A stretch of DNA of 64,000 nt from Actinacidiphila bryophytorum. Lineage in GTDB: Bacteria > Actinomycetota > Actinomycetes > Streptomycetales > Streptomycetaceae. Of the stretch, positions 42,799 through 52,945 are shown one piece after another. Position 1 is the stretch's first letter; the number at the start of each line of letters is the position of its first letter. A model generated the notes under the pieces. It did no database searches. It was not told the origin of the DNA and was given only the letters and a program-made list of their open reading frames with translations. Both the position numbers and the translations under genes were made by a program. The DNA lies in the NCBI RefSeq assembly GCF_016916835.1, contig NZ_JAFFIX010000007.1:124001-188000 (forward strand), given 5' to 3'.

Positions 42799-43156
42799 GC
42801 GCCCATCCTAGTCGCCACCGCCCCCCTCCCCCTCTACGCCAGAAGCCAACCACCTGGGGCAGGTCCACCGCACGGGGCAACCACCAGGGGCGCGGGGAAC
42901 TGCGCGCCCAGCCGAGACGGCGGGTCAGGCGAAGAGCCCACCGCAGGAGGCACGCACCCAGGGGCGCGGGGCTGCACCTGATCTGCGGCTGCCGCCGCGC
43001 GGGCGCGACAAGCCACGACGGCGGGCAGGCGAGGAGCCCACCGCGAGGGGCAACCACCCAGGGGCGCGGGGAACTGCGCGCCCAGCCGAGACGGCGGGTC
43101 AGGTCCCGAAGGGATGCCGGCCCGGCAGGGCGGAGGGCAAACCGGGACCCGGAGGG
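42799..43156. repeat. Intergenic repeat cluster with CAGGGGCGCGGGG cores
   Basis: Three copies of a repeat whose core is CAGGGGCGCGGGG start at 42885, 42959 and 43059. Copies one (42885-42929) and three (43059-43103) are identical over 45 bases; the middle copy diverges after the core and instead resembles, in reverse, the 74-bp units at 9.7 kb. Short spacers with AGCCCACCGC lie between. The 358-base region has no gene; it separates patA and the DUF5998 gene, both on the minus strand, and may hold terminator activity for patA. Confidence 0.75.
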
Positions 43157-45991
43157 TCAGAAGGAGGACAGGGCGCGCGGCCCCAGGTCGGTTCGGGCGG
43201 GTGGCGGAGCCACCCGCACGGTGGCGCTGAGAACCGCCACCCCCTCCGCCGCCACCACCACCGGGTCCAGCGAGACCCCGACGACCTCGGGAAGGTCGTC
43301 GGCCAGCAGCGACACGCGCAGCAGCAGCTCTTCGAGCGCCTGCGTGTCGACCGGCTCCGCCCCGCGCCAGCCGAAGAGCAGCGGCGCCGCCTTGATGGAG
43401 CGGACCAGTTCCGCGACGTCCCGGTCGGTGGCCGGGACGAGCCGGTGGGCGATGTCGCCGAGCAGCTCGGAGGGCGGCCCGGCGAGGCCGAAGGACAGGA
43501 CGGACCCGGCGCCGGGGTCCACCCCGGCCCGCACCACGGTGTCGACGCCGCGCGGCGCCATGGCCTGGACGACGGGTCCCGCCTCCGCGGGTCCGCCGAG
43601 CCGGGCGGTCAGTTCGTCGTAGGCCCGCCGCAGGTCGCCCTCGTCGGCGAGGTCGAGCCGTACCCCGCCGAGGTCGGCGCGGTGCCGCAGGTGCGGGGCG
43701 GTGGTCTTGAGCGCGACCGGGTAGCCGAGCGCGGCTGCCGCGGCGACGGCGGCGTCCGGGTCGGGCGCGGGCAGGGCGCGGCGGACCTCGATGCCGTAGC
43801 GGCCGAGCAGCGTCGTCGCGTCCTGGTCGGACAGGGTGACGCCCTCGGGCGGGGAGCCGGCGGGCAGCATGCGCCGTACGTCGTCGGCGGCTGCGGCCTC
43901 CTGGATGTCGTCGAACTGCGGCACCCTGCCGGGTTCCGCCGCCCCCGCGCGCCATGCGGCGTACCCGGCGGCCTCGGCGAGCGCGCGGACGGCCCGGTCG
44001 GGCGCGCGGTAGGCGGGGATGCGCGGGGCGCCGTCCCCGCCCGGCCCGGCCAGCCGGTCGGCGAGCCCGTCGAGGGCCAGGTGCACGACGACGACCGGCT
44101 TGTCCCCGGCGGCTGCGGCCCGCAGCGCCTCGCCGAGTGCGGGGTCGTCCCCGCCTTCCCCTTCGCCGCCGAGCGTGGCAGCGGCGTCCGGGCCGCCGGG
44201 GCCTGCCGCGAGGCCGGAGTCGTCGGAGAGCAGGTCCGCCGGCTCCTCCCTCCCGACGCGGGGGATCGCGGTGACCACGACCGCGTCCGTTTCCGGGTCG
44301 GCGAGCGCGGCGGCGAGTGCGGCGGCGAAGTCGGCGGGCGTGGCGGCCGTGGTGAGGTCGAGCGGCGGGGTGGAGCGCAGACCCGCGGTGAGGGCGGCGT
44401 CGTAGGTGAGCAGCCCGAGCGACTCGGAATTGCCGAGGATCGCGATGCGGTCGCCCGCGGGCAGCGGCTGGAGGGCGAGGAAGAGCCCGGCGTCGAGGAG
44501 TTCCGTGACGGTGTCGACCCGGATGACCCCGGCCTGCCGGAAGAGCGCGTTGACGGTGCTGTCGGGGATGCGGGCCACCGGCACCTGGTGCCCTGCGGGC
44601 ACCGCCCCGGTGTGCAGCGCACCCTTGACCACCACGACGGGCTTGGCCGCGGCGGTGCGCCGGGCGAGCCGGGTGAATTTGCGGGGGTTGCCGAAGGACT
44701 CCAGGTACATCAGCACCGCGTCGGTGTCGGGGTCGTCCTGCCAGAACTGGAGCAGGTCGTTGCCGGAGACGTCGGCGCGGTTGCCCGCCGAGACGAAGGT
44801 GGACGGTCCCGCGCCGCGCCGGTGCAGCCCGGACAGCAGGGCGATGCCGATGGAGCCGGACTGGGTGAACAGCCCGAGCCGGCCGCTGCGCGGCATCTCG
44901 GGGGAAAGCGAGGCGTTCAGCCGGACGCCGGGTGCGGTGTTGAGCACGCCGAAGGCGTTCGGCCCGATGACCCGCATGCCGTGGCTTCGGGCCTGCCGTA
45001 CGAGTTCGCGCTGGCGTTCCCTGCCCTCGGGTCCGCTCTCGGAGTAGCCGGCCGCGACGACGACCAGGCCTCGTACCCCGGCCTCGCCGCAGTCGGCGAC
45101 CGCCTCGGGCACCCGCTCCGCGGGGACGGCGATCACCGCGAGGTCGACGGTGCCGCCGCCCTGTGCGATCTCGCGCACCGAGCGGTGTCCGGGGACGCCG
45201 TCGATCTCGGCGCCGGGCGGGAAGGAGTGGTTGACGGCGTAGAGGCGCCCGGTGAAGCCGCCGGCGACGATGTTGCGCAGCAGGGTGCGGCCGACCCCGC
45301 CGGGGCGGCGCCCGGTGCCGATGACCGCGACCGACTCCGGGCGCAGCAGCCGCTGCACGGACCTGGCTTCCGCCCGGTGCTCCCTGGACCGCATGACCTG
45401 CACCGACTCGGTCGTGGGCTCCAGGTCGAGGTCGAGGTGGACGACGCCGTCGGTGAAGCTGCGCTGCTGGGTGTAACCGGCGTCGGTGAAGACCTTGACC
45501 ATCTTGCGGTTGGCCGGCAGGACCTCGGCGGTGAAGTGCAGGATGCCGCGTTCGCGGGCGACGGCCGCGATGTGTTCGAGCAGCGCGGAGGCCACCCCGC
45601 GGCCCTGGTGGGCGTCCTGCACCAGGAAGGCGACCTCGGCGCGGGTGCCGCCGCGCCCCGCGGCCGACCGCCCGTTGTCGTCGGTGCGGTCGTAGCGGAC
45701 GGTGGCGATGAACTCGCCGCCGACGGTGGCGGCCAGGCCGACCCGGTCGTCGTAGTCGTGGTGCGTGAAGCGGTGGACGTCCCGGTCGGACAGCCGCGGG
45801 TAGGGCGCGAAGAAGCGGTAGTACTTCGACTCGTCCGAGACCTGCTCGTAGAAGTCGACCAGCCGCCCCGCGTCGTCGGGGCCGATCGGCCTGATGTGCG
45901 CGATGCCACCGTCCCGCAGGACGACGTCGGCCTCCCAGTGGACGGGGTAGGGCCGTCGCACGGGGTCCTGCGGGTCCTGCTGGTCGGTCAT
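43157..45991 (-). CDS. patA: PatA-type protein acyltransferase (GNAT plus ADP-forming acyl-CoA synthetase-like)
   Basis: A 944-residue protein that should acetylate and inactivate metabolic enzymes such as acyl-CoA synthetases. In this Streptomyces type the GNAT domain is N-terminal (residues about 20-190; acetyl-CoA loop HQGRGVASAL near 130), the reverse of enterobacterial Pat. A CoA-binding domain (SVAVIGTGRRPGGVGRTLLRNI near 220), a ligase-CoA region and a C-terminal ATP-grasp domain (about 715-930) follow; these are thought to sense acyl-CoA rather than catalyse. I chose the ATG at 45991; an upstream frame adds 23 unlike residues. It is divergent from ptsH. Confidence 0.87.
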   Translation of the reverse strand: MTDQQDPQDPVRRPYPVHWEADVVLRDGGIAHIRPIGPDDAGRLVDFYEQVSDESKYYRFFAPYPRLSDRDVHRFTHHDYDDRVGLAATVGGEFIATVRYDRTDDNGRSAAGRGGTRAEVAFLVQDAHQGRGVASALLEHIAAVARERGILHFTAEVLPANRKMVKVFTDAGYTQQRSFTDGVVHLDLDLEPTTESVQVMRSREHRAEARSVQRLLRPESVAVIGTGRRPGGVGRTLLRNIVAGGFTGRLYAVNHSFPPGAEIDGVPGHRSVREIAQGGGTVDLAVIAVPAERVPEAVADCGEAGVRGLVVVAAGYSESGPEGRERQRELVRQARSHGMRVIGPNAFGVLNTAPGVRLNASLSPEMPRSGRLGLFTQSGSIGIALLSGLHRRGAGPSTFVSAGNRADVSGNDLLQFWQDDPDTDAVLMYLESFGNPRKFTRLARRTAAAKPVVVVKGALHTGAVPAGHQVPVARIPDSTVNALFRQAGVIRVDTVTELLDAGLFLALQPLPAGDRIAILGNSESLGLLTYDAALTAGLRSTPPLDLTTAATPADFAAALAAALADPETDAVVVTAIPRVGREEPADLLSDDSGLAAGPGGPDAAATLGGEGEGGDDPALGEALRAAAAGDKPVVVVHLALDGLADRLAGPGGDGAPRIPAYRAPDRAVRALAEAAGYAAWRAGAAEPGRVPQFDDIQEAAAADDVRRMLPAGSPPEGVTLSDQDATTLLGRYGIEVRRALPAPDPDAAVAAAAALGYPVALKTTAPHLRHRADLGGVRLDLADEGDLRRAYDELTARLGGPAEAGPVVQAMAPRGVDTVVRAGVDPGAGSVLSFGLAGPPSELLGDIAHRLVPATDRDVAELVRSIKAAPLLFGWRGAEPVDTQALEELLLRVSLLADDLPEVVGVSLDPVVVAAEGVAVLSATVRVAPPPARTDLGPRALSSF

Positions 45992-46093
45992 GGCCCCAGC
46001 GTATGCGGCGTGCCCGGCTCGCGGCGGGCAGGCGCAGGGGGCAGTCTTGGGCATGCGCACCGGCGTGCCTGAGCAGCACTCCCGGCGTGCAAA

Positions 46094-46109
46094 AATGGTC
46101 TAGACAACT
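46094..46109 (+). promoter_or_regulatory. DasR-responsive element (dre-like) upstream of ptsH
   Basis: AATGGTCTAGACAACT matches the 16-bp dre consensus A(G/C)TGGTCTAGACCA(G/C)T at about 13 positions, including the central TGGTCTAGAC. It lies 35 bases before the ptsH start. DasR, the N-acetylglucosamine-responsive regulator, is known to control ptsH in S. coelicolor, so the site is very likely real. Confidence 0.8.
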
Positions 46110-46143
46110 TGGAAGACCTGACACACATTGAGGGGCAGACACC

Positions 46144-46434
46144 ATGGTTGAGCGCCGCGTCAACATCGGCTGGGCGGAGGGCCTGCACGCCCGCCCCGCG
46201 TCCATCTTCGTCCGTGCGGCGACCGCGGCCGGGGTGCCGGTGACCATCGCCAAGGCCGACGGCGGCCCGGTGAACGCCGCCTCGATGCTCGCGGTGCTGA
46301 GCCTGGGCGCGCAGGGCGGCGAGGAGGTCGTACTGGCCTCCGATGCCGAGGACGCCGAGCAGGCCGCCACCGCGCTCGACCGGCTGGCGAAGCTGGTCGC
46401 GGAAGGCCTGGAAGAACTCCCCGAGACCGTCTGA
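46144..46434 (+). CDS. ptsH: Phosphocarrier protein HPr
   Basis: The small phosphocarrier of the sugar phosphotransferase system, carrying phosphate from enzyme I to the sugar-specific enzyme II. The 96-residue protein has the active-site His15 in GLHARPAS and a serine at 47 in AASMLAVLSLG, where Gram-positive HPr is regulated by phosphorylation. GAGGGG precedes the ATG. A DasR-type site lies just upstream and a very strong terminator follows. There is no enzyme I gene next to it. Confidence 0.95.
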   Translation: MVERRVNIGWAEGLHARPASIFVRAATAAGVPVTIAKADGGPVNAASMLAVLSLGAQGGEEVVLASDAEDAEQAATALDRLAKLVAEGLEELPETV

Positions 46435-46468
46435 GAGCTTCCCGCGTGGCCGCGCCGCACGCGAGCAT

Positions 46469-46525
46469 GCGGAATTCCAGCGGGTCCCGGCAGTCCCCCC
46501 GGATTGCCGGGACCCGCTTTTCCGC
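46469..46525 (+). terminator. Intrinsic terminator of ptsH
   Basis: A 14-bp stem, AGCGGGTCCCGGCA (46479-46492) with TGCCGGGACCCGCT (46505-46518), is followed directly by TTT. An outer pairing GCGGAA/TTCCGC (46469-46474 and 46520-46525) could extend it. It begins 35 bases after the ptsH stop. Confidence 0.88.
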
Positions 46526-46582
46526 AATTGCACGGCGCGATAGTGCGCCGACAATTCACGACTCTTGTATACGGTGCGTTTG

Positions 46583-47257
46583 TTAATTGCGGCGGCGCAC
46601 TGCGTTTACGCGGTGTTTCAGGGTCCTCACCGCTGCCGCGTGCTCGACATGGACGGCGGCGAGCCGGCGCGCCCGCTCCGCGTCACCGCGGGCGACCGCG
46701 TCCACGATCGCCGCGTGCTCCTCCCACGCCTCCGCGGCCCTGGCCGAGCCGGCGTCGGCGTAGACCCAGGAGATCTTGTGCCGCAGCTGGATCAGCAGCG
46801 CGGCCAGCGTCGGGCTGCCCGAAGCCTGCGCCAGCGTCTCGTGGAACCAGCCGCTCAGCGACGGCAGGTCGGACAACTGCCCCTGCACCGCCCGCTCCTG
46901 GCCGAGCCTGACCAGACCGCGCAGCACCTTCAGATGCGCGTCGGTACGCCGCTGCGCCGCCCGGGCCGTCCCCAGCGGCTCCAGCAGCCCGCGTATGTCC
47001 AGCAGGTCGGCGGCCTCCTGCTCGGTCGGCTCGGCGACCGAGGCGCCCGCGTGCTTGCGGGTGCGGACGAAGCCCTCGGACTCCAGGGTGCGCAGCGCCT
47101 CGCGCACCGGCACCCGGGAGACCCCGTAGCGCTGTGCGAGCAGTTCCTCGGTCAGCCGGCTGCCCGGCGGGAAGTAACCGCCGACGATGTCGTCGCGGAT
47201 GGCCGTACACACCACCTCGGCCGAGATACGCCGGGCCGTGCCTTCCGTCCCGTTCAC
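46583..47257 (-). CDS. GntR family transcriptional regulator (FadR/FCD type)
   Basis: A 224-residue regulator. The N-terminal winged helix reads IRDDIVGGYFPPGSRLTEELL, then YGVSRVPVREALRTLESEGFV; the all-helical FCD domain follows, with candidate metal-binding histidines in WFHETLAQASG and in VHVEHAAAVRT. Ligands are usually carboxylic acids or sugar acids. I chose the GTG at 47257; the frame runs upstream into the M16 region, but that part is a shadow. It ends in a TAA close to the ptsH terminator. It faces no obvious target, so its regulon is not clear. Confidence 0.85.
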   Translation of the reverse strand: MNGTEGTARRISAEVVCTAIRDDIVGGYFPPGSRLTEELLAQRYGVSRVPVREALRTLESEGFVRTRKHAGASVAEPTEQEAADLLDIRGLLEPLGTARAAQRRTDAHLKVLRGLVRLGQERAVQGQLSDLPSLSGWFHETLAQASGSPTLAALLIQLRHKISWVYADAGSARAAEAWEEHAAIVDAVARGDAERARRLAAVHVEHAAAVRTLKHRVNAVRRRN

Positions 47258-47442
47258 ATCCGATTCCGCATCGCAGGACTCCGTTCTTTCCCCGTTATTC
47301 TGCAGCGACTCTATTCCAGCACCGCAGGAAAAGGGAATGCGGCCCCTGAATTGCGCCGGTACGCGGCGAACCCCGGCGCCGTGGCGGGCGCCGGGGTTCG
47401 CGGGGCTGCGCTGCTGCCGCTCGGGGCTCAGCTGCCCGGGAC

Positions 47443-48828
47443 TCAGCTGATGACGCGCACCGGGCCGATATCCAGCGCGCGCACCGGCTCGGCGATCACC
47501 GAGGCGTCGCCGACCAGCACCACCACGAGGCGGTCCAGCGGGAAGGCGCTCACCACGGCGGCGGTGGCCTCCACGGTCCCGGTGGCCGCCAGCCGCGCGT
47601 ACATCCGGCTCTGGAAGTCGTCGGGCAGCTCCTGCTCGACCTGGTCGGTGAGCGTGCCCGCCACCGCGGCGGCCGTCTCGTAGCGCAGCGGCGCCACGCC
47701 GACCAGGTTCTGCACCGCCACGTCGCGCTCGTCGTCGGTCAGGCCGCCCTCGGCGAGGGTGCGGATGACCTGCCGCAGGTCGGCCAGCGCCTCCCCTGTG
47801 ACCTCGGTGGCCACCGAGCCGCTGATCGCCAGCAGCGCCGCGCCCGTACCGTCGGCAGAGCCCAGCAGCACCTGGCCGAAGGCCCGCACCCCGTAGGTGT
47901 AGCCCTTCTCCTCGCGCAGCACCCGGTCGAGCCGGGAGGTCAGGGTGCCGCCCAGGCAGTAGGTGCCGAGGACCTGCGCCGCCCACACCGGGTCGTGCCG
48001 GTCGGCACCGCTGCGCCCGATGAGCAGCTGGGTCTGCACCGCGCCCGGCCGGTCCACGATGACCACCCGGGCGGTGTCGTCCGAGGTGATCGCCGGGCGG
48101 GGCCGCGGCTCGGCCCTGGAGCCGGTCCAGCGGCCCAGCGTGTCGTCCAGCAGCGCGGGCAGGTCGATGCCCGTCAGGTCGCCGACCACGACCGCGGTGG
48201 ACGTCGCGGGCCGCACATGGGCGGTGTAGAAGGCGCGCACCGCGTCCGCGTCGATCCTGCGGACCGTCTCCTCCGTGCCCTGCCGGGGCCGGGAGCAGCG
48301 CAGCGTGGCGGGGAACAGCTCCTCGGACAGCGCCATGGCGGCCCGCCGCGCCGGGTTGGCCAGCTCGTGCGGGATCTCGTCCAGCCGGTTGGCGACCAGC
48401 CGCTTGATCTCGTCGTCGGGGAAGGCCGGCGCCCGCAGCGCCTCGGCGAGCAGCGCGAGCGCCCGGTCCAGCCGGGAGGCGGGCACCTCGAGCGAGACCC
48501 GCACCCCGGGGTGGTCGGCGTGCGCGTCCAGGGTGGCGCCGCAGCGCTCCAGCTCGGCGGCGAACTCCTCGGCGGTGTGCTGGTCGGTGCCCTCCGACAG
48601 CGCCCTGGCCATGATGGTGCCGACGCCGTCCAGGCCCTCGGGCTCGGCGTCCAGCGGCGCCGCGAGCAGCACCTCGACGGCGACGACCTGCTGGCCGGGG
48701 CGGTGGCTGGTCAGCAGCGTCATGCCGTTGCCGAGCGAGCCGCGCTCGGGGGCGGGGAAGGCCCACGGCTTGGGGTCGCCGGCCTGCGGCTGCGGGTGGA
48801 ACGTCATGACGGCAGCGGTGTCGCTCAC
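47443..48828 (-). CDS. M16 family peptidase-like subunit without HxxEH
   Basis: A 461-residue M16 (pitrilysin, mitochondrial processing peptidase) fold protein. Where the zinc motif HxxEH should be, it has GTIMARALSEGTDQHTAEEF, so it cannot bind zinc and is probably the non-catalytic partner. The glycine-rich loop and closing sequence LGGTLTSRLDRVLREEKGYTYG are typical of that subunit. The GTG at 48828 overlaps the stop of the active subunit by four bases, so both are made together. The pair should form a heterodimer that degrades or processes peptides. Confidence 0.87.
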   Translation of the reverse strand: MSDTAAVMTFHPQPQAGDPKPWAFPAPERGSLGNGMTLLTSHRPGQQVVAVEVLLAAPLDAEPEGLDGVGTIMARALSEGTDQHTAEEFAAELERCGATLDAHADHPGVRVSLEVPASRLDRALALLAEALRAPAFPDDEIKRLVANRLDEIPHELANPARRAAMALSEELFPATLRCSRPRQGTEETVRRIDADAVRAFYTAHVRPATSTAVVVGDLTGIDLPALLDDTLGRWTGSRAEPRPRPAITSDDTARVVIVDRPGAVQTQLLIGRSGADRHDPVWAAQVLGTYCLGGTLTSRLDRVLREEKGYTYGVRAFGQVLLGSADGTGAALLAISGSVATEVTGEALADLRQVIRTLAEGGLTDDERDVAVQNLVGVAPLRYETAAAVAGTLTDQVEQELPDDFQSRMYARLAATGTVEATAAVVSAFPLDRLVVVLVGDASVIAEPVRALDIGPVRVIS

Positions 48829-50177
48829 AGCTCGCCCTCTTCCTCGTCCTGGTCCTGCTCCTGGTCGTCCTGCTGGCCGCCGCCGGTGGGCTCGTAGACG
48901 AGCACGGCCCGGTTGTCGGGGCGCAGCCGGGCCGCGGCCACCTGCTTGACCTCCTCGGGCGTGATGGTCAGCACCCGCTGCACCGCGGTCAGCGCCAGCT
49001 GCGGGTCGCCGAAGAGCACGGCGTAGCGGCACAGTTCGTCGGCACGCCCGCCGACCGTCGCGAGCCGGTCCAGCCACTCGCGCTCCAACTGGGCCTGCGC
49101 CCGCTCCATCTCCTCGGGGGTGGGGCCCTCGGCCGCGAAACGCGCCAGCTCCTCGTCCACCGCCGCCTCGATGGCCGTCAGCTCGACCCCGCTGGACGCC
49201 TTGACGTCCAGCCAGCCGAGCGAGGGCGCACCCGCCAGCCGCAGCAGCCCGAAGCCCGCGGTCACCGCGGAACGGTCGCGGCGCACCAGGCGGTTGTGCA
49301 GCCGGGAGGACTCCCCGCCGCCGAGCACCGTCAGCGCCAGGTCGGCGGCGTCACCCGCGCGGGTGCCGTCCTCGGGCAGCCGGTAGGCGGCCATCAGGGC
49401 GCGTGAGGGCACGTCCTCCTCGACGACCTCGCGCAGCTGAGTACCCATCACCTCGGGCAGCGAGCCGTCCCGCGGTGCGGGCTTGCCGTCGTGCGCGGGG
49501 ATGCTGCCGAAGTACTTCTCCACCCAGGCCAGCGTCTGCTGCGGGTCGATGTCGCCGACCACGGCGAGCACCGCGTTGCCCGGCGCGTAGTACGTGCGGA
49601 AGAAGGACCTGGCGTCCTCAAGGGAGGCCGCGTCCAGGTCGGCCATCGAGCCGATCGGGGTGTGGTGGTAGGGGTGGCCGTCGGGGTAGGCCAGCGCGGT
49701 GAGCCGCTCGAAGGCGGTGCCGTAGGGCACGTTGTCGTACCGCTGGCGGCGCTCGTTCTTGACCACGTCACGCTGGTTGTCCAGCGACTCCTGGTCCAGG
49801 GCGTCCAGCAGGCTGCCCATCCGGTCGGCCTCCAGCCACAGGGCCAGCTCGACCTGGTGGGCGGGCATCGTCTCGAAGTAGTTGGTGCGCTCGAAGCTGG
49901 TGGTGCCGTTGAGCGAGCCGCCCGCGCCCTGGACCAGTTCGAAGTGGCCGTTGCCCTTGACGCTCCCCGAGCCCTGGAACATCAGGTGCTCGAAGAGGTG
50001 GGCGAGACCGGTGCGACCCTTGACCTCGTGCCGCGAACCGACGTCGTACCACAGGCAGACGGCGGCGACCGGGGTGAGGTGATCCTCGGAGAGCACCACC
50101 CGCAGGCCGTTCGCCAGGCGGTGCTCGGTGGCTGTCAGGCCGCTGGAGTGTGCCTCCGGCGTGGCCGTGTGACCCAT
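48825..50177 (-). CDS. M16 family zinc metallopeptidase, catalytic subunit
   Basis: A 450-residue peptidase with the zinc motif HLFEH (His60, Glu63, His64) and the downstream Glu region [15 protein letters not shown]. Sequences such as [13 protein letters not shown] and [17 protein letters not shown] are typical of the M16B processing-peptidase group. It has a short acidic, Gln-rich tail ([14 protein letters not shown]). I chose the ATG at 50177, ten bases after GGAAGGA; a TTG two codons earlier is possible. It is divergent from parC and the first gene of the two-subunit operon. Confidence 0.9.
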   Translation of the reverse strand: MGHTATPEAHSSGLTATEHRLANGLRVVLSEDHLTPVAAVCLWYDVGSRHEVKGRTGLAHLFEHLMFQGSGSVKGNGHFELVQGAGGSLNGTTSFERTNYFETMPAHQVELALWLEADRMGSLLDALDQESLDNQRDVVKNERRQRYDNVPYGTAFERLTALAYPDGHPYHHTPIGSMADLDAASLEDARSFFRTYYAPGNAVLAVVGDIDPQQTLAWVEKYFGSIPAHDGKPAPRDGSLPEVMGTQLREVVEEDVPSRALMAAYRLPEDGTRAGDAADLALTVLGGGESSRLHNRLVRRDRSAVTAGFGLLRLAGAPSLGWLDVKASSGVELTAIEAAVDEELARFAAEGPTPEEMERAQAQLEREWLDRLATVGGRADELCRYAVLFGDPQLALTAVQRVLTITPEEVKQVAAARLRPDNRAVLVYEPTGGGQQDDQEQDQDEEEGEL

Positions 50178-50388
50178 GGGCAAGCTGTCCTTCCGGTCGC
50201 GTGCTCGTGACTGCGTAGAGTGCTGCCACTCTAGGCAAGCGAGTCGGCGGGCGGCGAAGTTCCCGGTCGCGGGCGCGCTCGTGCCGGGTCGTGGTCGGCG
50301 TTGTCGGTGGCGCGGTCCACAATGGTCCGCGTCAGTTCACCGGTCCAGCCGAACGACCTTCCGGTCCAGACGAAGGAGCGCCGCCGAG

Positions 50389-52836
50389 ATGGCCCGCCGC
50401 ACGACGAAGACCCCGCCGCCCGACGACGGCTTCGAGGAGCGCATCCTCGACATCGACGTCGTGGACGAGATGCAGGCCTCGTATCTTGAGTACGCCTACT
50501 CGGTGATCTACGCGCGCGCCCTGCCCGACGCCCGTGACGGCATGAAGCCGGTGCACCGGCGCATCGTCTACCAGATGAACGAGATGGGCCTGCGCCCCGA
50601 CCGCGCCTTCGTCAAGTGCGCCCGGGTCGTCGGCGAGGTCATGGGCAAGCTGCACCCGCACGGCGACGCGTCGATCTACGACGCCATGGTGCGTATGGCG
50701 CAGCCGTTCTCGCAGCGCCTCCCGCTGGTCGACGGGCACGGCAACTTCGGTTCGCTGGACGACCTGCCGGCCGCGATGCGGTACACCGAGGCCCGCATGT
50801 CGGGGCCCGCCCAGCTCATGGTCGAGTCGATCGACGAGGACACCGTCGACTTCGCGCCCAACTACGACGGCCAGGAGCAGGAACCGGCCGTCCTGCCGTC
50901 GGCGTATCCGAACCTGCTGGTCAACGGGGCGTCCGGGATCGCGGTCGGCATGGCCACCAACATGCCGCCGCACAACCTGGGCGAGGTCATCGCCGCCGCC
51001 CGGCACCTGATCCGCTATCCCAACGCGGACCTGGACGCCCTGATGCGGCACATCCCGGGACCCGACCTGCCGACCGGCGGCCGCATCATCGGCCTGTCCG
51101 GCATCAGGGACGCCTACGAGACCGGCCGCGGCACCTTCAAGATCCGCGCGACCGTCTCGGTGGAGGACGTCACCGCCCGCCGCAAGGGCCTGGTCGTCAC
51201 GGAACTGCCCTTCACCGTCGGCCCCGAGAAGGTCATCGCCAAGATCAAGGACATGGTCGGCGCGAAGAAGCTGCAGGGTATCGCCGACGTCAAGGACCTC
51301 ACCGACCGCGAGCACGGCCTGCGGCTGGTCATCGAGATCAAGAACGGCTTCAACCCCGAGGCCGTGCTCGAACAGCTCTACAAGCTCACGCCGATGGAGG
51401 ACTCCTTCGGCATCAACAACGTGGCCCTGGTCGACGGCCAGCCGCTCACCCTGGGCCTGCGCGAGCTGCTCGAGGTCTATGTCGACCACCGCTTCGAGGT
51501 CGTGCGGCGGCGCAGCGAGTTCCGCCGCACCAAGCGCCGCGACCGCCTCCACCTGGTGAACGGCCTGCTGGTGGCGCTGGTCGACATCGACGAGGTCATC
51601 GCGATCATCCGGGCCAGCGACAACGCGGCGCAGGCCAAGGAGCGCCTGATGGAGCGCTTCGGGCTCTCCGAGATCCAGACGCAGTACATCCTGGACACCC
51701 CGCTGCGCCGGCTGACCCGCTTCGACCGCATCGAGCTGGAGGCCGAGCGCGACAAGCTCGACCAGGAGATCGCCGAGCTGACCCGGATCCTGGAGTCCGA
51801 CGCCGAGCTGCGCAAGCTGGTGTCCGCGGAGCTGGCCGCGGTGGCCAAGCAGTACGGCACCGAGCGCCGCACGGTGCTGCTGGAGTCGGCCGGCGCGCCG
51901 GTCTCCGCGGTGCCGCTTGAGGTCGCCGACGACCCCTGCCGGGTGCTGCTGTCCTCGACCGGGCTGCTGGCCCGCACCTCCCAGCTGGACGAGCCGGGCG
52001 AGGGCGGCGGCCGGCGGGTCAAGCACGACGTGATCGTCTCCGCGGTGCCGACCACCGCCCGCGCGGACGTCGGCGCGGTCACCTCCTTCGGGCGGCTGCT
52101 GCGGCTGACGGTGATCGACCTGCCGATGCTGCCGGACACCGCCGGGTCGCCCTCGCTGGCCGGCGGGGCGCCGCTGTCGGAGTTCCTGTCGCTGGAGGAC
52201 GGCGAGCGGGTGTTGTGCCTTACCACGCTGGACGAGTCCTCGCCCGGCCTGGCGCTGGGCACCGAGCAGGGCGTGGTCAAGCGCGTCGTGCCCGACTACC
52301 CGGCGAACAAGGACGACCTGGAGGTCATCGGCCTCAAGGACGGCGACACGGTGGTCGGCGCGGTGGAGCTGCGCACCGGCGAGGAGGACCTGGTCTTCAT
52401 CACCGACGACGCCCAGCTGCTGCGCTACCCGGCCTCGCAGGTGCGCCCGCAGGGCCGCCCGGCCGGCGGCATGGCGGGCGTGAAGCTCGCCGACGGCGCC
52501 AAGGTGATCTCCTTCACCGCCGTCGACCCGGCGGCCGACGCGGTGGTCTTCACCGTGGCCCGTGCCGAGGACACCCTGGACGGAGCCGGCGAGGGCACCG
52601 CGAAGCTCACGCCGTTCGAGCAGTACCCGCGCAAGGGACGGGCCACCGGCGGTGTGCGCTGCCAGCGCTTCCTGCGCGGCGAGACGGGTCTGCTGCTGGC
52701 CTGGGCGGGGGCCGCCCCGGCCCGTGCGGCGACGGCGACCGGCTCCCCCGCCGACCTCCCGCCGAAGGACCCGCGCCGGGACGGCTCCGGTGTCCCGCTG
52801 GCCAAGCCGGTGGCGGTGGTGGCGGGACCGGTGTAG
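50389..52836 (+). CDS. parC: DNA topoisomerase IV subunit A (GyrA/ParC family)
   Basis: The DNA-breaking subunit of a type IIA topoisomerase that decatenates chromosomes. The 815-residue protein has the winged-helix/tower core with catalytic Tyr132 in AMRYTEARM and the quinolone region [17 protein letters not shown], where the residue matching E. coli GyrA Ser83 is Ala. The C-terminal pinwheel repeats start near 520 ([17 protein letters not shown]). The GyrA box of true gyrase (QRRGGKG) is not evident, which supports ParC. AAGGAG lies ten bases before the ATG. ParE is not within this window. Confidence 0.88.
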   Translation: MARRTTKTPPPDDGFEERILDIDVVDEMQASYLEYAYSVIYARALPDARDGMKPVHRRIVYQMNEMGLRPDRAFVKCARVVGEVMGKLHPHGDASIYDAMVRMAQPFSQRLPLVDGHGNFGSLDDLPAAMRYTEARMSGPAQLMVESIDEDTVDFAPNYDGQEQEPAVLPSAYPNLLVNGASGIAVGMATNMPPHNLGEVIAAARHLIRYPNADLDALMRHIPGPDLPTGGRIIGLSGIRDAYETGRGTFKIRATVSVEDVTARRKGLVVTELPFTVGPEKVIAKIKDMVGAKKLQGIADVKDLTDREHGLRLVIEIKNGFNPEAVLEQLYKLTPMEDSFGINNVALVDGQPLTLGLRELLEVYVDHRFEVVRRRSEFRRTKRRDRLHLVNGLLVALVDIDEVIAIIRASDNAAQAKERLMERFGLSEIQTQYILDTPLRRLTRFDRIELEAERDKLDQEIAELTRILESDAELRKLVSAELAAVAKQYGTERRTVLLESAGAPVSAVPLEVADDPCRVLLSSTGLLARTSQLDEPGEGGGRRVKHDVIVSAVPTTARADVGAVTSFGRLLRLTVIDLPMLPDTAGSPSLAGGAPLSEFLSLEDGERVLCLTTLDESSPGLALGTEQGVVKRVVPDYPANKDDLEVIGLKDGDTVVGAVELRTGEEDLVFITDDAQLLRYPASQVRPQGRPAGGMAGVKLADGAKVISFTAVDPAADAVVFTVARAEDTLDGAGEGTAKLTPFEQYPRKGRATGGVRCQRFLRGETGLLLAWAGAAPARAATATGSPADLPPKDPRRDGSGVPLAKPVAVVAGPV

Positions 52837-52945
52837 CCCGCCCGCGCCGACGACGGGTGTGCGGCCGCCACGCGGTCGTACACCCGCTTGCGCACCGGCC
52901 TTTGCACCCGGCACCGGCAGGTGCCCGTCCCGGCGGGTGCCCCGG

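Noticed and set aside
42885..43103. CRISPR array or tandem protein-coding repeats
   Set aside because: Only three copies, one rearranged, with repeated rather than unique spacers; no frame across them has coding character.
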